From contig CAIKJM010000088.1 of NCBI GenBank assembly GCA_903827735.1, positions 1 to 7,972 of the forward strand: a stretch of DNA of 7,972 nucleotides, written 5' to 3'. A program made the position numbers and the translations under genes. Within the stretch, counting starts at the first letter, position 1. Every line of letters begins with the position of its first letter. The DNA comes from an uncultured Rhodanobacter sp. Its GTDB lineage: Bacteria > Pseudomonadota > Gammaproteobacteria > Xanthomonadales > Rhodanobacteraceae. The notes beneath the pieces are model-generated. The model saw only the letters and a program-made list of their open reading frames with translations. It was not told the origin of the DNA and made no database searches. Below, piece by piece: positions 7,076 through 7,972 of the stretch.

Positions 7076-7972
7076 ATCGTCCGCACGCGCCTTACTTCGC
7101 CGATCTGCAAAAGGCGCTGAGAGATGCCGCAGTGGCGTGGCCGGTCATCGTGGTCGACCGCGAACGCATGCTGCGAAACGCCGCGCGACTAAAAGCGTTG
7201 ATCAAACCAGGCAACCGGCTTCGACTGGTCGAGAAATCGCTGCCCGTGCCCGCCATGCTCGACGCGCTGATGCGTGCGACCGAGACCTCGGCGCTGATGG
7301 TCTTCCACGAACCCCAGCTGCGACAGACCGCGCGGCAGTTTCCCGCCGCCGATCTGCTGCTGGGCAAGCCGATGCCGGTCGCCGCCGCTGCGCATTTTTA
7401 TAACCATCTCGGTGCGACGGCGTTCGATCCCGCGCGGCAGCTGCAATGGCTGGTCGACACGCCGCAGCGCCTGCAGCAATACCTGGAGCTGGCACGCGGC
7501 CTCGGTGTGCGCCTGCGCATCAACGTGGAGATCGACGTGGGTCTGCACCGGGGCGGCTGCGCCGAACCGGCGACGCTGGCCGAGCTTCTGACAATACTGC
7601 GCGCCCACCCCGACCAGGCCGAGTTTGCCGGCCTGATGGGTTACGACGCCTTTGTGGGCAAACTACCGACCCTGATCGAATCGGAGACCACGAGCTTTGC
7701 GCGCGCCAACCGCGCGTATGCGGCTTTTCAGCAGGCCGCGCGTTCGTTTTATCCCGACTTACCTCCTAACATCTGTTGGAACGGTGCCGGCAGTCCGACG
7801 GTCGCGCTGCATCGCGGCGCGCAATCGGTACTTAGCGAGGTCAGCGCCGGATCGTGCCTGCTCAAGGGCACCATGTTCGATCTGCCCCTGCTGACCGATT
7901 TCGAACCGGCGGTATTTATCGCGTCGCCCATACTGAAATCGTTTGATGGAACGCGTTTGGCCGGTCCTGCCT
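7072..7972 (+). CDS. Fold-type III PLP enzyme (D-threonine aldolase / DSD1 / alanine racemase N-terminal type), 3'-truncated
   Basis: The frame opens at ATG 7072 and stays open to the window end (300 complete codons), so the C-terminal beta domain is missing. 'PVIVVDRERMLRNAARLKAL' (24-43) is the usual first strand-helix of the alanine racemase-like TIM barrel. 'RLVEKSLP' (51-58) offers K55 as the PLP lysine. 'VEIDVGLHRGGC' (152-163) closely matches the 'EIDVG..RcG' motif of D-threonine aldolases. 'GLMGYDAFVG' (187-196), 'WNGAGSPT' (236-243) and 'SEVSAGSCLLKG' (255-266) occupy the places of the family's substrate and phosphate-binding loops. Relatives act on D-beta-hydroxy amino acids by aldol cleavage or dehydration, often with a metal bound by C-terminal His/Cys or His/Asp residues that lie beyond this window. 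The start overlaps the oxidase stop codon and lacks a clear ribosome binding site, so translation is probably coupled. The fold and cofactor are secure; the reaction is not. Confidence 0.85.
   Translation, partial: MNRPHAPYFADLQKALRDAAVAWPVIVVDRERMLRNAARLKALIKPGNRLRLVEKSLPVPAMLDALMRATETSALMVFHEPQLRQTARQFPAADLLLGKPMPVAAAAHFYNHLGATAFDPARQLQWLVDTPQRLQQYLELARGLGVRLRINVEIDVGLHRGGCAEPATLAELLTILRAHPDQAEFAGLMGYDAFVGKLPTLIESETTSFARANRAYAAFQQAARSFYPDLPPNICWNGAGSPTVALHRGAQSVLSEVSAGSCLLKGTMFDLPLLTDFEPAVFIASPILKSFDGTRLAGPA

Overview
The window is GC-rich and densely coded, with six protein genes, two of them cut by the window edges. There are no RNA genes, CRISPR arrays or insertion sequences that I can see. 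High GC, a large TonB-dependent receptor with an 'AFA|Q' signal peptide, an AraC/OruR-type regulator and compact ATGA gene overlaps suggest a Gram-negative proteobacterium. A soil or plant-associated gammaproteobacterium of the Xanthomonadales/Rhodanobacteraceae kind is my best guess. That placement is inferred from style, not from a marker gene.

Region 1 (1-1942, plus strand) is a translationally coupled pair. It holds the C-terminal part of a DUF1998 superfamily-2 helicase (MrfA/YprA type) and a complete DEDD-type exonuclease (MrfB/YprB type). In Bacillus subtilis this helicase-nuclease pair acts in a mitomycin C repair pathway independent of UvrABC. The same role here is inferred from domain content and gene order.

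Region 2 (1989-5660) is a divergent receptor-regulator unit. A TonB-dependent outer-membrane receptor lies on the minus strand and an AraC-family regulator with an arabinose-binding-like N-terminal domain lies on the plus strand. They share a 147-bp control region that contains a nested palindrome about 49 bp long. The simplest reading is a ligand-responsive regulator controlling the receptor that takes up the ligand; the ligand cannot be read from the sequence.

Region 3 (5756-7972, plus strand) is a second coupled pair. It holds an FAD-linked aldonolactone oxidase of the D-arabinono-1,4-lactone / L-gulono-lactone oxidase family, and a fold-type III PLP enzyme related to D-threonine aldolases and D-hydroxyaspartate dehydratases that runs off the window. 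The stop of the first overlaps the start of the second (ATGA), so they are probably made together, but no pathway joining these activities is obvious. This is the part of the window most likely to hold undescribed biochemistry. The AraC gene lies 95 bp upstream on the same strand and could also influence this pair; a 32-bp hairpin sits in that gap.
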